Below, piece by piece: positions 24,552 to 33,689 of a stretch of 64,000 nt of DNA (positions are counted from its first letter, which is position 1; every line of letters begins with the position of its first letter). Position numbers and translations under genes: made by a program. This stretch comes from Microbacterium sp. AB (GTDB lineage: Bacteria > Actinomycetota > Actinomycetes > Actinomycetales > Microbacteriaceae). Under the pieces are notes generated by a model, which did no database searches, had not been told where the DNA came from, and saw nothing but the letters and a program-made list of their open reading frames with translations. The stretch lies in contig NZ_CP118157.1 in NCBI RefSeq assembly GCF_032878875.1, positions 682,001-746,000 on the forward strand, given 5' to 3'.

Positions 24552-27500
24552 GTGAACGACTTCCCCTTCGGTCTCTACGACCCCTCTGCAGAGCACAGCG
24601 ACTGCGGCGTGGGCTTCATCACCCGCAAGGACGGCGTGCCCTCGCGCGACGTCATCCTCCGCGGCGACGCCGCGCTGTGCGCCATCCCTCACCGCGGCGG
24701 GATGTCGTCGGAGGGCGTGGGCGACGGCGCGGGTGTGAGCATCGACCTCTCGACGGAGTTCTTCCGCGGCATCACGGGGCGCGAGCTCGAGGCCGGGCTC
24801 TTCGGCGTGGGGAACTTCTTCCTGCCGGACGACGACGCCCAGGAGCAGGCGGCTCGGGATGTCGTGACGGAGGCGCTCGACGCCGAGGGCCTCCAGATCG
24901 TGCTCGTGCGCGAGGTGCCCGTCGACCACTCGGTGACGCGTCCGGCCGCGCGCCGCTACCAGCTCCCCATCCTGCAGTGGGTCTTCCAGGCGCGGGAGGG
25001 GGCGACCCGCGCGGACGCCGACCGCGCCGCGAACGCGGCGCTCCTCCGCATCGAGCGCGAGGCGTACGGGCGTCCCGAGTTGAAGGGCCTCTACCCGCTG
25101 TCCCTCAGCACGCGTACGCAGGTGCTGAAGGGGCGTCTCAACTCGGGCGAGGTCATCCCGTTCTTCACCGACCTCCTCGACGAGCGCCACTCCGTGCGCA
25201 CGCTGTACTTCCACACGCGTTTCTCCACGAACACCGAGCCGCATCCGAGCATGGCGCAGCCGTTCCGCCTCATGGCGCACAACGGCGAGCTCAACACCGA
25301 CCGCAAGAACCGCCTCTCCGACGAGGCCCTCGCCCGGGCTCGCTCCCGCAGCATCGTGCGCCCGCCGGGTCAGTCGGACTCCAGCCGCCTCGACCAGACG
25401 CTCCAGAGCCGGGTGTTCGACGACGGGCTCGACCTCGTGGAGGCCGTCGTGGCGCTCATGCCTCCCGCGTGGGAGAACGATGTCACGCTGTCGCAGCCCG
25501 TGCGCGACATGCTCGAGTACTTCTCGCTCTACGAGGAGAAGAACGACGGGCCCGCTGCCGTCGTCTTCAGCGACGGCGACGTCGTGGGCGCGCGTCTCGA
25601 CCGCCTGGGCCTCCGCCCCCTCCGCACGGTCGAGACGGACGACTACCTCATGGTGTCGTCGGAGGCCGGCCAGCTCGAGGTCCCTGACGAGACCGTCATC
25701 GCGCGAGGCCGCATCGAGGCGGGCGGCATGCTCTACCTCGACCACCGCACAGGGCGCAGCCACCGCACGCGCGAGGCGCTCGAGATGCTGAGCGAGCGTC
25801 GCGACTACGGCGCGCTGCTCGCGGAGGCGCGCGTGGAGATCTCCGCCATCCCCGTGACGGGCATCGAACGCGGCGACGACACCCTCGGATACACGGGCGA
25901 CCTCTCCCAGGCGGGCCGCTACGTCGCCTACTCGCTCAACCAGGAGAGCTTCCGGTTCATGATGGACCCCATGCTCGCCACGGGCGCCGAGCGCATCTCG
26001 GCGATGGGCTACGGCAACGCCATCAACGCGCTCTCCGACCAGGAGGGCGGGATGGCGAAGTACTTCTCGCAGCGCTTCGCGCAGGTCACCAACCCGCCGC
26101 TCGACAGCATCCGCGAGGCCGACGGCATGAGCTTCCGCGTCGCGCTCGGCGCGAAGCCCGAGGGGCAGGGGCGCCGCACGCGGCAGATCGTCGTGCCGTC
26201 CCCCATCCTGAGCCACCTCGACATGGTGCGCCTCCGCGAGCAGGACGTCACCCCACTGGAGCGCTTCGCCCTCCTGTACGACGCCGACGCGCATGACGGC
26301 GAACGTAACGCCGACGCCCTCGTGGCGGCGCTCGACGTGCTGTGCGATGGCGTCGAGCGGTTCGCGCGCGAGCGCGGCGGCATCGCCCTGCTCAGCGACC
26401 GCGAGACCGACTCCCGCCGTGCACCGGTGCCGCTCCTCCTCGCCGTCGCGGCGGTGAACCAGCGCCTCATCGCGACGGGCCTGCGCCTCAAAGCCTCGCT
26501 CGTCGTCGAGAGCGGGCAGCTGCCGAGCTCCCACCACATCGCCGCCGCGCTCGGCTTCGGCGCGAGCGCCGTCTACAGCCTGAGCGCACGCCTGCGCGCA
26601 GAGGAGAAGTACCCGAGCCCCGCGGGCCCCGCGGGGATCGAGACCGACACGGACCAGGCGTTCGCGCGCTTCCGGAAGGCGGCGCTGAAGTCCCTCGGCA
26701 AGACCATGGGCCGCGTCGGCCTGTGCACCGTCGAGAGCTACATCGGAGGGGAGTTCTTCGAGCCCAACTACCTCGACACGCGCGACCCCGTGCTCGCCCG
26801 CTGCTTCCCGCATATGGCGGCGCCCGTGGGCGGGGTCGGCTTCCGCCGCATCGCCCAGGCCGCGGCGGAGTGGCACGAGCGTGCGCGCTCGGTCGCCGCG
26901 GAGGGCCAGATCCCCCTCATCGGCCTCTTCAAGGAGCGGTCGGAGGGAGCCGGTCACTCGTTCGGCACGACGGCCGTCCGCGGGTTCGCGGGGATGACGG
27001 AGGAGCCGGTCGCGCTCGGCTCGGGGTCCGACGCCGACGACGGCCTGCGCCTGCTGACGCTCGGCCAGCTCGGCGACGCGTTCGGGCTGGACGACGCCGC
27101 ATACGCGAACGCCGGATACGCGCAGCTGCCGCCCGAGCGCATCGACGACTTCCACGTGACGCCGGGCTACCGCGACTTCGTCTCCACGACCGAGACCGAG
27201 CGCGCGCGGCGCCCGTCCGCCCTGCGCGACGTGCTCGCGCTGCCGGCCGACGTCACGGGGCTCCGCACGGCGGACGACTTCGCGCGTGAGCTCGGCCGGT
27301 TCTCGATCGACGGCAACCTCTCCATCCAGGTGCGGGGGATGGCCGTGACGGGCGAGGACGGCGGGTTCGTCCTCAGGCTCGCGCGCGGCGACCTCGCACG
27401 GCACGGGGAGCTCGCCGTCTGGCTGCGGGACGCGCATCCGGGAGAGGTCTCCCGCGTGCGCGTGGACGAGGACGCCGTGACCCTCTCGGCGGAGGGGAGC

Positions 27501-30074
27501 GCGCGGCGGCTGCTGGAGCTGTTCCAGGAGGCGCCCGGATCCATCCCGCTCGACGACGTCCAGCCCGCGCACGAGATCACGCGCTCGCTCGCCTCCGGCG
27601 CCATGAGCCACGGCGCGCTCGTCGCGACCGCGCACGAGGCCGTCGCGCACGGGACGAACATGGTCGGCGGGATGTCGAACAGCGGTGAGGGCGGCGAGCA
27701 CTTCTCCCGCTACGGCACCATCCGCGGGTCGCGCATCAAGCAGTTCGCCTCGGGGCGTTTCGGCATCTGGGCCGGATACCTCGCCGATCCGCAGCTGCAG
27801 GAGATCGAGATCAAGATCGGCCAGGGCGCCAAGCCCGGCGAGGGCGGTCAGCTGCCGGCGCCGAAGGTCACGGTCGACATCGCCGCCGCGCGCGGCGGGA
27901 CGCCCGGCGTCGAGCTCGTCTCGCCGCCGCCGCACCACGACACGTACTCGATCGAGGACCTCGCGCAGCTCATCCATGACTGCAAGGCGGCGCGCGTGCG
28001 CGTGATCGTCAAGCTCGTGTCGTCGGAGGGCATCGGCACGATCGCCGTGGGCGTCGCGAAGGCCGGCGCCGACGTCATCAACGTCGCGGGCAACACGGGA
28101 GGAACGGGCGCCGCGGCCGTCACGAGCCTGAAGTATGCCGGCCGCTCCGCCGAGATCGGCGTGGCCGAGGTGCACCAGGCGCTGCTCGCCAACGGCCTGC
28201 GGCAGAAGGTCGTCCTCCGCTGCTCCGGAGCCCATCAGACCGGCCGCGACGTCGTCGTGTCGGCGCTGCTGGGCGGGGACAGCTTCGAGTTCGGCACGAC
28301 GGCGCTCATGATGCTCAAGTGCGTCATGGCCAAGAACTGCAACCTCAAGTGCCCGGCCGGTCTGACGACGAACCCCGAGGTGTTCGACGGCGATCCCCGC
28401 GCGCTCGCGCAGTACCTCCTCAACATCGCCCACGACGTGCGCGAGATCCTCGCGCGCCTCGGCCTCCGTTCTCTGCGGGAGGCGCGGGGGAGGAGCGACC
28501 TCCTCCAGCTGCTCGAGCACCCCGCGAGCGTCGGGCGGCTCGACGTGCGCGCCATGCTCACGCGCGTGCCGGAGAAGGTCGTCGAGGACCCGGTCTACCT
28601 CGAGAAGGACTTCTCGGTCGACGACGCGCTCGCCGCCCGCGTGCGCGAGGCGCTCGTCGATCGCGCCGAGCCCTCGGTGCGGATCGACGGCGTCGCCCTC
28701 CGCAACCGGAACAAGTCCGTCGGCGGCCAGCTGTCCATCGACGTCGAGCGGATGCTCAACCACGAGCTGCGGCGCGAGGCCGTCGACGCGCTCCCGTCGA
28801 CGATCCGCGACGACCGCGGGCGCGCACGGCTCGCCGACGGCGCCGTGCGCGTCGAGACGCGCGGGTCGGCCGGACAATCGCTGGGCGCGTTCTGCAACGA
28901 CGGTATCGACCTCGTGCACACGGGCACCGCGAACGACGGGGTGGGCAAGAGCCAGTCCGGAGGACGCATCGTCGTCCGCACTCCCGGCGGAGGGTCGGCG
29001 GAGCGCGGCGGCAACGTCCTCATCGGGAACTTCGCGCTCTTCGGCGCGACGGGCGGACGGACGTTCGTCGAGGGCGAGGCGGGAGACCGGTTCGCAGTCC
29101 GCAACTCCGGCGCCACGGCCGTCGTCGAGGGCATCGGCGAGTTCGGCTGCGAGTACATGACGAACGGCGCCGTGCTGAACCTCGGCGGTTTCGGCAAGGG
29201 ACTCGGCAACGGCATGAGCGGTGGGTTCCTGTACCAGTACGACCCCGACGGCGGGCTGTCGGGGAAGGTCAGCGCCGACTCGCTGCTCGTCTTCCCCATC
29301 GCCGAGAGCGAGGAGGCTGCCTTCCACGAGGAGGCCGTGCTCCTGCTGCTGCGCTGGCACCTCGACGCGACGGGGTCAGACCTCGCCTCCCGCCTCCTCG
29401 ACGACTGGGAGACGACGCGTCTGAGGATGTTCTGCGGGATGCCTCGGGCCCTCCTGCTGTACCAGGACGCGGACCAGATCCTCGCGGCCGCATCGCGGAG
29501 GGAGCTGCTCGACGAGCTGGCGACGTCCGTCGCGACCGACCGCCTGCGTGCGTTCAAGCTCGACTACCGCGACCACCGGATGGTCGTCGGCGGCCGCGCT
29601 CCGCTCGCGGGCGACCAGGGGGCGTCCGACATGTTCGCGCTGCTCAGCTCGTTCACGATCCTCAGCGTGGCGAAGGAGATCGCGCGTGAGCGCGTGCCCG
29701 GCGCCCTGGGCCCCGACGACCCCCGCGTCGACGACGCGGTGCGCAGGATCATCCTCACGGAGGACTTCTTCGTCATGCAGAAGGTGGTCCGCTACCTGCG
29801 CGACGCCCTCGAGCGGTTCGACGACGCGGAGCTCGCCGCCCTCATCGCGGCCAAGCGCCTCGACGACTACAAGCGGTCGCTCGCGCTGCGCAACGTGCGC
29901 GGCAGCGACGCGCCGGCGACGTACGGGTGGATCCTGCACCAGGACCGCAAGAACGCCGGGCGAACGGACCCGTCGCGCTTCGACGAGATCATCGCGACGG
30001 CCTCCCTCGACGACCTCGCGCGTTCCTGGCAGGGCGCGCAGGATCTCCCGAGCACCCACGGAGCGCTCGCATGA
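24552..30074 (+). CDS. Divergent glutamate-synthase-like large protein (GltB-like, 1840 residues)
   Basis: Domain order follows GltB: a class II glutamine amidotransferase domain (about 18-420) whose nucleophile would be Cys18 in 'SDCGVGF', a central region, an FMN-binding synthase barrel (about 860-1280; 'IKIGQGAKPGEGGQLP' near 1085-1100, 'NTGGTGAAA' near 1181) and a GXGXG beta-helix (about 1485-1560). Differences from ordinary GltB: it is about 300 residues longer, with a C-terminal extension of some 280 residues after the GXGXG domain, and the iron-sulfur Cys are C1257-x5-C1263-x3-C1267 where GltB normally has x5 and x4. No GltD follows; instead a diflavin reductase overlaps by ATGA and a HmuS-like gene follows. 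GTG start at 24552 with only a weak AGGA upstream. An iron box controls the promoter. Glutamate formation is the default guess, but a different amidotransfer or redox reaction is possible. Confidence 0.8.
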   Translation: MNDFPFGLYDPSAEHSDCGVGFITRKDGVPSRDVILRGDAALCAIPHRGGMSSEGVGDGAGVSIDLSTEFFRGITGRELEAGLFGVGNFFLPDDDAQEQAARDVVTEALDAEGLQIVLVREVPVDHSVTRPAARRYQLPILQWVFQAREGATRADADRAANAALLRIEREAYGRPELKGLYPLSLSTRTQVLKGRLNSGEVIPFFTDLLDERHSVRTLYFHTRFSTNTEPHPSMAQPFRLMAHNGELNTDRKNRLSDEALARARSRSIVRPPGQSDSSRLDQTLQSRVFDDGLDLVEAVVALMPPAWENDVTLSQPVRDMLEYFSLYEEKNDGPAAVVFSDGDVVGARLDRLGLRPLRTVETDDYLMVSSEAGQLEVPDETVIARGRIEAGGMLYLDHRTGRSHRTREALEMLSERRDYGALLAEARVEISAIPVTGIERGDDTLGYTGDLSQAGRYVAYSLNQESFRFMMDPMLATGAERISAMGYGNAINALSDQEGGMAKYFSQRFAQVTNPPLDSIREADGMSFRVALGAKPEGQGRRTRQIVVPSPILSHLDMVRLREQDVTPLERFALLYDADAHDGERNADALVAALDVLCDGVERFARERGGIALLSDRETDSRRAPVPLLLAVAAVNQRLIATGLRLKASLVVESGQLPSSHHIAAALGFGASAVYSLSARLRAEEKYPSPAGPAGIETDTDQAFARFRKAALKSLGKTMGRVGLCTVESYIGGEFFEPNYLDTRDPVLARCFPHMAAPVGGVGFRRIAQAAAEWHERARSVAAEGQIPLIGLFKERSEGAGHSFGTTAVRGFAGMTEEPVALGSGSDADDGLRLLTLGQLGDAFGLDDAAYANAGYAQLPPERIDDFHVTPGYRDFVSTTETERARRPSALRDVLALPADVTGLRTADDFARELGRFSIDGNLSIQVRGMAVTGEDGGFVLRLARGDLARHGELAVWLRDAHPGEVSRVRVDEDAVTLSAEGSARRLLELFQEAPGSIPLDDVQPAHEITRSLASGAMSHGALVATAHEAVAHGTNMVGGMSNSGEGGEHFSRYGTIRGSRIKQFASGRFGIWAGYLADPQLQEIEIKIGQGAKPGEGGQLPAPKVTVDIAAARGGTPGVELVSPPPHHDTYSIEDLAQLIHDCKAARVRVIVKLVSSEGIGTIAVGVAKAGADVINVAGNTGGTGAAAVTSLKYAGRSAEIGVAEVHQALLANGLRQKVVLRCSGAHQTGRDVVVSALLGGDSFEFGTTALMMLKCVMAKNCNLKCPAGLTTNPEVFDGDPRALAQYLLNIAHDVREILARLGLRSLREARGRSDLLQLLEHPASVGRLDVRAMLTRVPEKVVEDPVYLEKDFSVDDALAARVREALVDRAEPSVRIDGVALRNRNKSVGGQLSIDVERMLNHELRREAVDALPSTIRDDRGRARLADGAVRVETRGSAGQSLGAFCNDGIDLVHTGTANDGVGKSQSGGRIVVRTPGGGSAERGGNVLIGNFALFGATGGRTFVEGEAGDRFAVRNSGATAVVEGIGEFGCEYMTNGAVLNLGGFGKGLGNGMSGGFLYQYDPDGGLSGKVSADSLLVFPIAESEEAAFHEEAVLLLLRWHLDATGSDLASRLLDDWETTRLRMFCGMPRALLLYQDADQILAAASRRELLDELATSVATDRLRAFKLDYRDHRMVVGGRAPLAGDQGASDMFALLSSFTILSVAKEIARERVPGALGPDDPRVDDAVRRIILTEDFFVMQKVVRYLRDALERFDDAELAALIAAKRLDDYKRSLALRNVRGSDAPATYGWILHQDRKNAGRTDPSRFDEIIATASLDDLARSWQGAQDLPSTHGALA

Positions 30075-31804
30075 ACGTCCTCATCCCCTCCGACGCGCCG
30101 TTCACGCTGCAGCAGCAGGCGTGGCTCGACGGCTTCTTCGCCGGACTGCAGATGCGCCGAGCCGACGAGCCGGAGGCGCCCGTCGCGACGCTCACCGTCG
30201 AGGTCCTCTACGGGACGCAGACGGGCAACGCCGCCTTCCTCGCCGAGCAGCTCTCGGCGTCGCTTCGCACGAGCGGGCTCGGTGCGAACCTCGCCGAGCT
30301 CGACGCCGTCGGGGTCGAGCAGCTCGCGAAGGCGACGCATGTCGTCGTCGTGACGTCCACGTACGGCGAAGGCGAGATGCCGGACGACGCCGAGCTCTTC
30401 TGGGAGGCGCTCAGCGCGGAGGACGCGCCCCGTCTGGAGGGCCTGCGCTACGCCGTCCTGGCCCTCGGCGACAGCGGATACGACGACTTCTGCCAGGCGG
30501 GGAAGCTCATCGATCTGCGTCTCGAGCAGCTCGGCGCCGTCCGTGTCGCGCCGAGGGCGGACTGCGACGTCGACTTCGAGGAGACGGCGCTCGCGTGGTC
30601 GGCCGACGTCGCGGCCATCCTCGCGGCGGAGGCCCCCGAGGGCGCGGCTGCCCCCGCCTCCGTGCCCGCGCCTGTCGCTCCGGCCCGGGCGCGCTTGCCG
30701 TGGAACCGCCGCACCCCCTACGGATCACGCCTGGCCGTCAACCGCGTGCTGTCGAGGCTGGGGAGCGCCAAGGAGATCCGCCACTACGAGCTCGAGCTCG
30801 GAGACAGCGGAATCGAGTACGCGGCGGGAGACGCGCTCGCCGTCGTCCCCCTGAACGATCCCGCGCTCGCGCGGAGGATCCTCGACAGGCTGGGCCTGCG
30901 TGCCGGCGACGACGCCGACGGCGCGACGCTCGAGCAGCGCATGCGCGAGGACTGGGAGATCCGCACGCCCTCGAAGGACCTCATCGCCGCCATCGCCGAG
31001 CGCGACCCGGAGAGCGAGCTCGCCGAGATGGTGCGGCGCGACGACCGTGAGGCGATGGACTCCTGGCTGTGGGGGCGCGACCTGCTCGACCTGCTCGAGG
31101 CGAGCCCCGGCGTGCGGTTCGACCCCGTGGAGCTCGCGGGTCTCCTGCGCCCGCTGCAGGCGCGCCAGTACTCGATCTCGTCGAGCCCCCTGCAGAGCCC
31201 CGACCGCATCCACCTGACGGTCGCCTCGGTCCGGCACGGCGACGACCGCGTGCGCGAAGGGGTCTGCTCGACGTTCCTGGCCGATCGGCTCTCCGACGAC
31301 GACCTCGTCGGCATCTACCCCCAGCCGAACGCCGCCTTCAGCGTCCCCGACGACGGCGAGACGCCGATCGTCATGGTCGGCCCGGGAACGGGCATCGCGC
31401 CGTTCCGCGGCTTCCTGCACGAACGCGCGGAGAGCGGCGCGACGGGCGGGAACTGGCTCTTCTTCGGCGATCAGCACCGCGCCACCGACTTCGTCTACGA
31501 GGAGGAGCTGCAGGAGCTGGCCGACCGCGGCGTCCTGACACGCCTCGACCTGGCATTCTCGCGCGATCAGGCGGAGAAGGTTTACGTCCAGACCCTCATG
31601 CGCGAGCGCGCCGCAGAGCTGTACGCCTGGCTCGAGGAAGGGGCGTCCTTCTACGTCTGCGGTGACGCCTCGCGGATGGCGAAGGACGTCGAGCGCGCCC
31701 TGCTCGACGTCGTCGCACAGCAGGGAGGCGTCGACGCGGACGGCGCTGCCGAGTATCTCGCGCAGCTGAAGCGCGAGAAGCGATACGTGAGGGACGTGTA
31801 CTGA
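30071..31804 (+). CDS. Diflavin reductase, CysJ / cytochrome P450 reductase-like
   Basis: A 577-residue NADPH-diflavin reductase. The N-terminal flavodoxin domain (about 45-185) has 'VLYGTQTGNAAFLAEQL' for FMN and 'TYGEGEMPDDA'. The FAD-binding domain (about 215-430) has 'ARQYSISSSP'. The NADPH domain has 'MVGPGTGIAPFRGFLHER' near 438 and 'YVCGDASRMAKDVE' near 532, and the tail 'EKRYVRDVY' is CysJ-like. Such enzymes pass NADPH electrons through FAD and FMN to an iron-sulfur or heme partner (SiR-HP, P450, heme oxygenase). No sulfite reductase hemoprotein is nearby. Its start overlaps the GltB-like stop (ATGA) and its stop overlaps the next start (TGATG), so the likely partners are those two proteins. 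Confidence 0.9.
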   Translation: MNVLIPSDAPFTLQQQAWLDGFFAGLQMRRADEPEAPVATLTVEVLYGTQTGNAAFLAEQLSASLRTSGLGANLAELDAVGVEQLAKATHVVVVTSTYGEGEMPDDAELFWEALSAEDAPRLEGLRYAVLALGDSGYDDFCQAGKLIDLRLEQLGAVRVAPRADCDVDFEETALAWSADVAAILAAEAPEGAAAPASVPAPVAPARARLPWNRRTPYGSRLAVNRVLSRLGSAKEIRHYELELGDSGIEYAAGDALAVVPLNDPALARRILDRLGLRAGDDADGATLEQRMREDWEIRTPSKDLIAAIAERDPESELAEMVRRDDREAMDSWLWGRDLLDLLEASPGVRFDPVELAGLLRPLQARQYSISSSPLQSPDRIHLTVASVRHGDDRVREGVCSTFLADRLSDDDLVGIYPQPNAAFSVPDDGETPIVMVGPGTGIAPFRGFLHERAESGATGGNWLFFGDQHRATDFVYEEELQELADRGVLTRLDLAFSRDQAEKVYVQTLMRERAAELYAWLEEGASFYVCGDASRMAKDVERALLDVVAQQGGVDADGAAEYLAQLKREKRYVRDVY

Positions 31805-32721
31805 TGGTCGACGGCGGACGGTGCGGGCACCACGGCGACGCGAGGGATCGGCGCTGTCCGTGCGGGCGCCGCCCTGAGCACGGCCTCGCCGCGTCCGACG
31901 TGCTCCCCGCCCTGCCCCTCCTGGAGTACGCGCTCGCCGTGACGGGAGGCTACGCCGCCGTGATGGCGCAGACGGGACGTTTCGCGACGCCGACCGAGCC
32001 GGGGCAGGCGCTCGTCGCGCCCCACGGCCGCATCGCCCTGCGCGTCGACCCCGAGCGCCTGCGGGCGGGCGTCGTCGACCGCGGACGCGGGGAGCGGATG
32101 CTGCAGTTCGTCGATCGTCGCGACGACGTCGTGCATCGCGTCCGGGCGCTCTCGCCGACCGACACGCTCGTGTTCGACGGCCTCGCGCGCCCGGAGGGAA
32201 AGCTGGGTGCGGAGGCGCCGCGGGACGCGCTCCCTCCCGTCCGCACGCCGTGGCACGAGGCGGATCAGCTCGCGCAGCTCGACGGGATCCTCGCGGACGG
32301 CGGGGTGATGCGGCGGCAGCGCCTGGTGGACCTCTACGAGGGCGAGGTGCGCTCGGTCGAGCTGGGCGTGCTGCCGATCGTGCTCGATCATCTCTGCGCG
32401 ACGCAGCTGCCCGTGTCCGCCGCGGTGTTCTCCGGTGGCGTGGTCCAGCTCGCAGACGGGGTCGTGCAACTCGTCTCCTCGTCGGACGAGGGCCGCCTCG
32501 GCACCGTGCTGGGCCAGTGCACGATCGATGTCGATCTGGCTCTCGTGCACGAGAGCGTCCTCGTCCGCTCGCACGGTCCGCACGGGCAGACGTCCGCGAT
32601 CGAGCTCTACGACGCCCACGGCAGGACGGTGGCGATGTTCACGCAGCTCGGGATCGTGGGCGCCGAGGCGCACGCCGCGTGGGAGGACCTCGCCGACTCC
32701 CTGCCGGTGGCGAGCTGGTGA
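31804..32721 (+). CDS. HemS/HmuS-like heme-degradation family protein
   Basis: A 305-residue protein that aligns by eye with the duplicated HemS/ChuS fold. First repeat: 'RMLQFVDRRDDVVHRVRAL' (about 96-114), like HemS 'SLQFFDAxGDAVHKVYL'. Second: 'LPVSAAVFSGGVVQLADGVVQLV', 'GTVLGQCTIDVDLALVHES' and 'QTSAIELYDAHGRTVAMFT', like HemS 'GPWLNVLDPxFNLHL' and 'TSLEVFDAxGxxIAxFFG'. Family members bind heme and open the ring to free iron, using a reductase for electrons. The upstream diflavin reductase is suited to that. The N-terminus is unusual, with a His/Cys-rich segment (CGHHGDARDRRCPCGR, residues 6-21) that could bind metal. Translationally coupled to the reductase by TGATG. Divergent, so function is likely but unproven. 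Confidence 0.65.
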   Translation: MVDGGRCGHHGDARDRRCPCGRRPEHGLAASDVLPALPLLEYALAVTGGYAAVMAQTGRFATPTEPGQALVAPHGRIALRVDPERLRAGVVDRGRGERMLQFVDRRDDVVHRVRALSPTDTLVFDGLARPEGKLGAEAPRDALPPVRTPWHEADQLAQLDGILADGGVMRRQRLVDLYEGEVRSVELGVLPIVLDHLCATQLPVSAAVFSGGVVQLADGVVQLVSSSDEGRLGTVLGQCTIDVDLALVHESVLVRSHGPHGQTSAIELYDAHGRTVAMFTQLGIVGAEAHAAWEDLADSLPVASW

Positions 32722-32733
32722 GGACGCGAGCCT

Positions 32734-32796
32734 CGTTCATATCGCGATAAGTGCTCTTTCGCTCACCCGCGAAGCGCACTTATCGCGATATGAACG
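32734..32796. terminator. Long palindrome between convergent genes
   Basis: Perfect 21-base arms (32734-32754 and 32776-32796, containing TTCATATCGCGATAAGTGC) with a 21-base loop that can itself pair (TTCGC/GCGAA). The arms are notably AT-rich for this genome. It lies 12 bases past the HmuS-like stop and 21 bases from the convergent Sua5 stop, so a bidirectional terminator is likely; a mobile palindromic element is an alternative. Confidence 0.75.
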
Positions 32797-32817
32797 CGCG
32801 GTTCGTGCCCGGGCGCC

Positions 32818-33591
32818 TCAGTAGTACTCGCCGTGGCGGTAGTCCCAGCTCGGGAACGACCGGGCGAGGCGCGCGAGGATCCGGTCGACGTCGAGGCCGC
32901 CCCGGATGACCGTGGGCGCGGGGGAGACGGATCTCTCGCCGTGCTGCTCGGGGACGAGGCGGCCCTCGTCGTCGACGAACGACACCATGACGCCCTGCTC
33001 GTAGCGTGTCTCGAGCGAGGCCTCCGGTTGGATTCCGCGCACGTAGTCGTCCGCCTCGATCACGAGGTCGGCCGCGTCGTCGATCGCGTCGCCGATGCCC
33101 TCGACGAGGCCGCGGTTCCCGCGCCCCGAGGGGTTCGCGGAGCTCGCGAAGACGATCGTGCGGTCCTTCTCCCACAGGTCCCGCGCGATCAGCTCGCCCG
33201 GTGTGCCGAAGCGCACGACGAAGCAGCTCGTCCCGCGCCCGTCCGTGGCGAGCTCGGCGGCGTCGGCGGAGAGCAGGGACCTTCCGCGCTCCGACCACGG
33301 CAGGATGCATCCGAGCAGGATGTCGTCGTCCCAGTGACGCTCGTAGAACGCCTCGATCTCGTCGTTCAGCTCGGCCAGCTCGCGCAGCTCGTCGAGCGAG
33401 CCGCACAGGACGACGGCGGGCTTCGTGCGCGCCCTGTTCTTCGCCGCGAACTTCCGCTCGAGGCCCTCGCGGTCGGACGCCATCACGACGTAGCCGACCT
33501 TGGTGGGGCTCACGACCATCTCGCCGCCGCGACGCAGGACGTCCGTGGCCTCCTCCTGGACGCCGCCGTTCCAACGGATGTGCGTGCTCAT
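32818..33591 (-). CDS. Sua5/YciO/YrdC family protein
   Basis: A 257-residue protein of the Sua5/YrdC fold, the family of L-threonylcarbamoyladenylate synthases that make the precursor of tRNA t6A37, and of hydrolase-associated homologues. Family segments: 'RRGGEMVVSPTKVGYVVMA' near 20-38 (nucleotide/substrate loop), 'AAKNRARTKPAVVL' near 49-62 and 'TIVFASSANPSGRGN' near 145-159. Start at ATG 33591 behind AAGGAGA; the open frame upstream is spurious. It may be a paralogue rather than the essential tRNA enzyme, because it is longer and divergent in the C-terminal part. It is bracketed by two long palindromes. Confidence 0.75.
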   Translation of the reverse strand: MSTHIRWNGGVQEEATDVLRRGGEMVVSPTKVGYVVMASDREGLERKFAAKNRARTKPAVVLCGSLDELRELAELNDEIEAFYERHWDDDILLGCILPWSERGRSLLSADAAELATDGRGTSCFVVRFGTPGELIARDLWEKDRTIVFASSANPSGRGNRGLVEGIGDAIDDAADLVIEADDYVRGIQPEASLETRYEQGVMVSFVDDEGRLVPEQHGERSVSPAPTVIRGGLDVDRILARLARSFPSWDYRHGEYY

Positions 33592-33613
33592 CGTTCTCCT
33601 TCGTCTTCGGCTT

Positions 33614-33673
33614 GTCTGTGGGCGGAAAACGTCGCTTTCCCGTCCGGGTAAACGGCGTTTTCCGCCCACAGAC
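33614..33673. terminator. Long palindrome downstream of the mevalonate operon
   Basis: Eighteen-base perfect arms (33614-33631 and 33656-33673, containing CTGTGGGCGGAAAACG) and a loop with further pairing (TTTCCCG with CGGGTAAA). It begins 17 bases beyond the mvaS stop, so it probably terminates the mevalonate operon, and it precedes the Sua5 start by 23 bases. Confidence 0.75.
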
Positions 33674-33689
33674 GGATCGTGCGAGGCCG

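Noticed and set aside
24540..29360. A 1606-codon open frame on the minus strand opposite the GltB-like gene
   Set aside because: Composition (Arg/Gly/Ala/His-rich, no domains) is that of a high-GC antisense shadow; the plus-strand gene has clear family motifs throughout.
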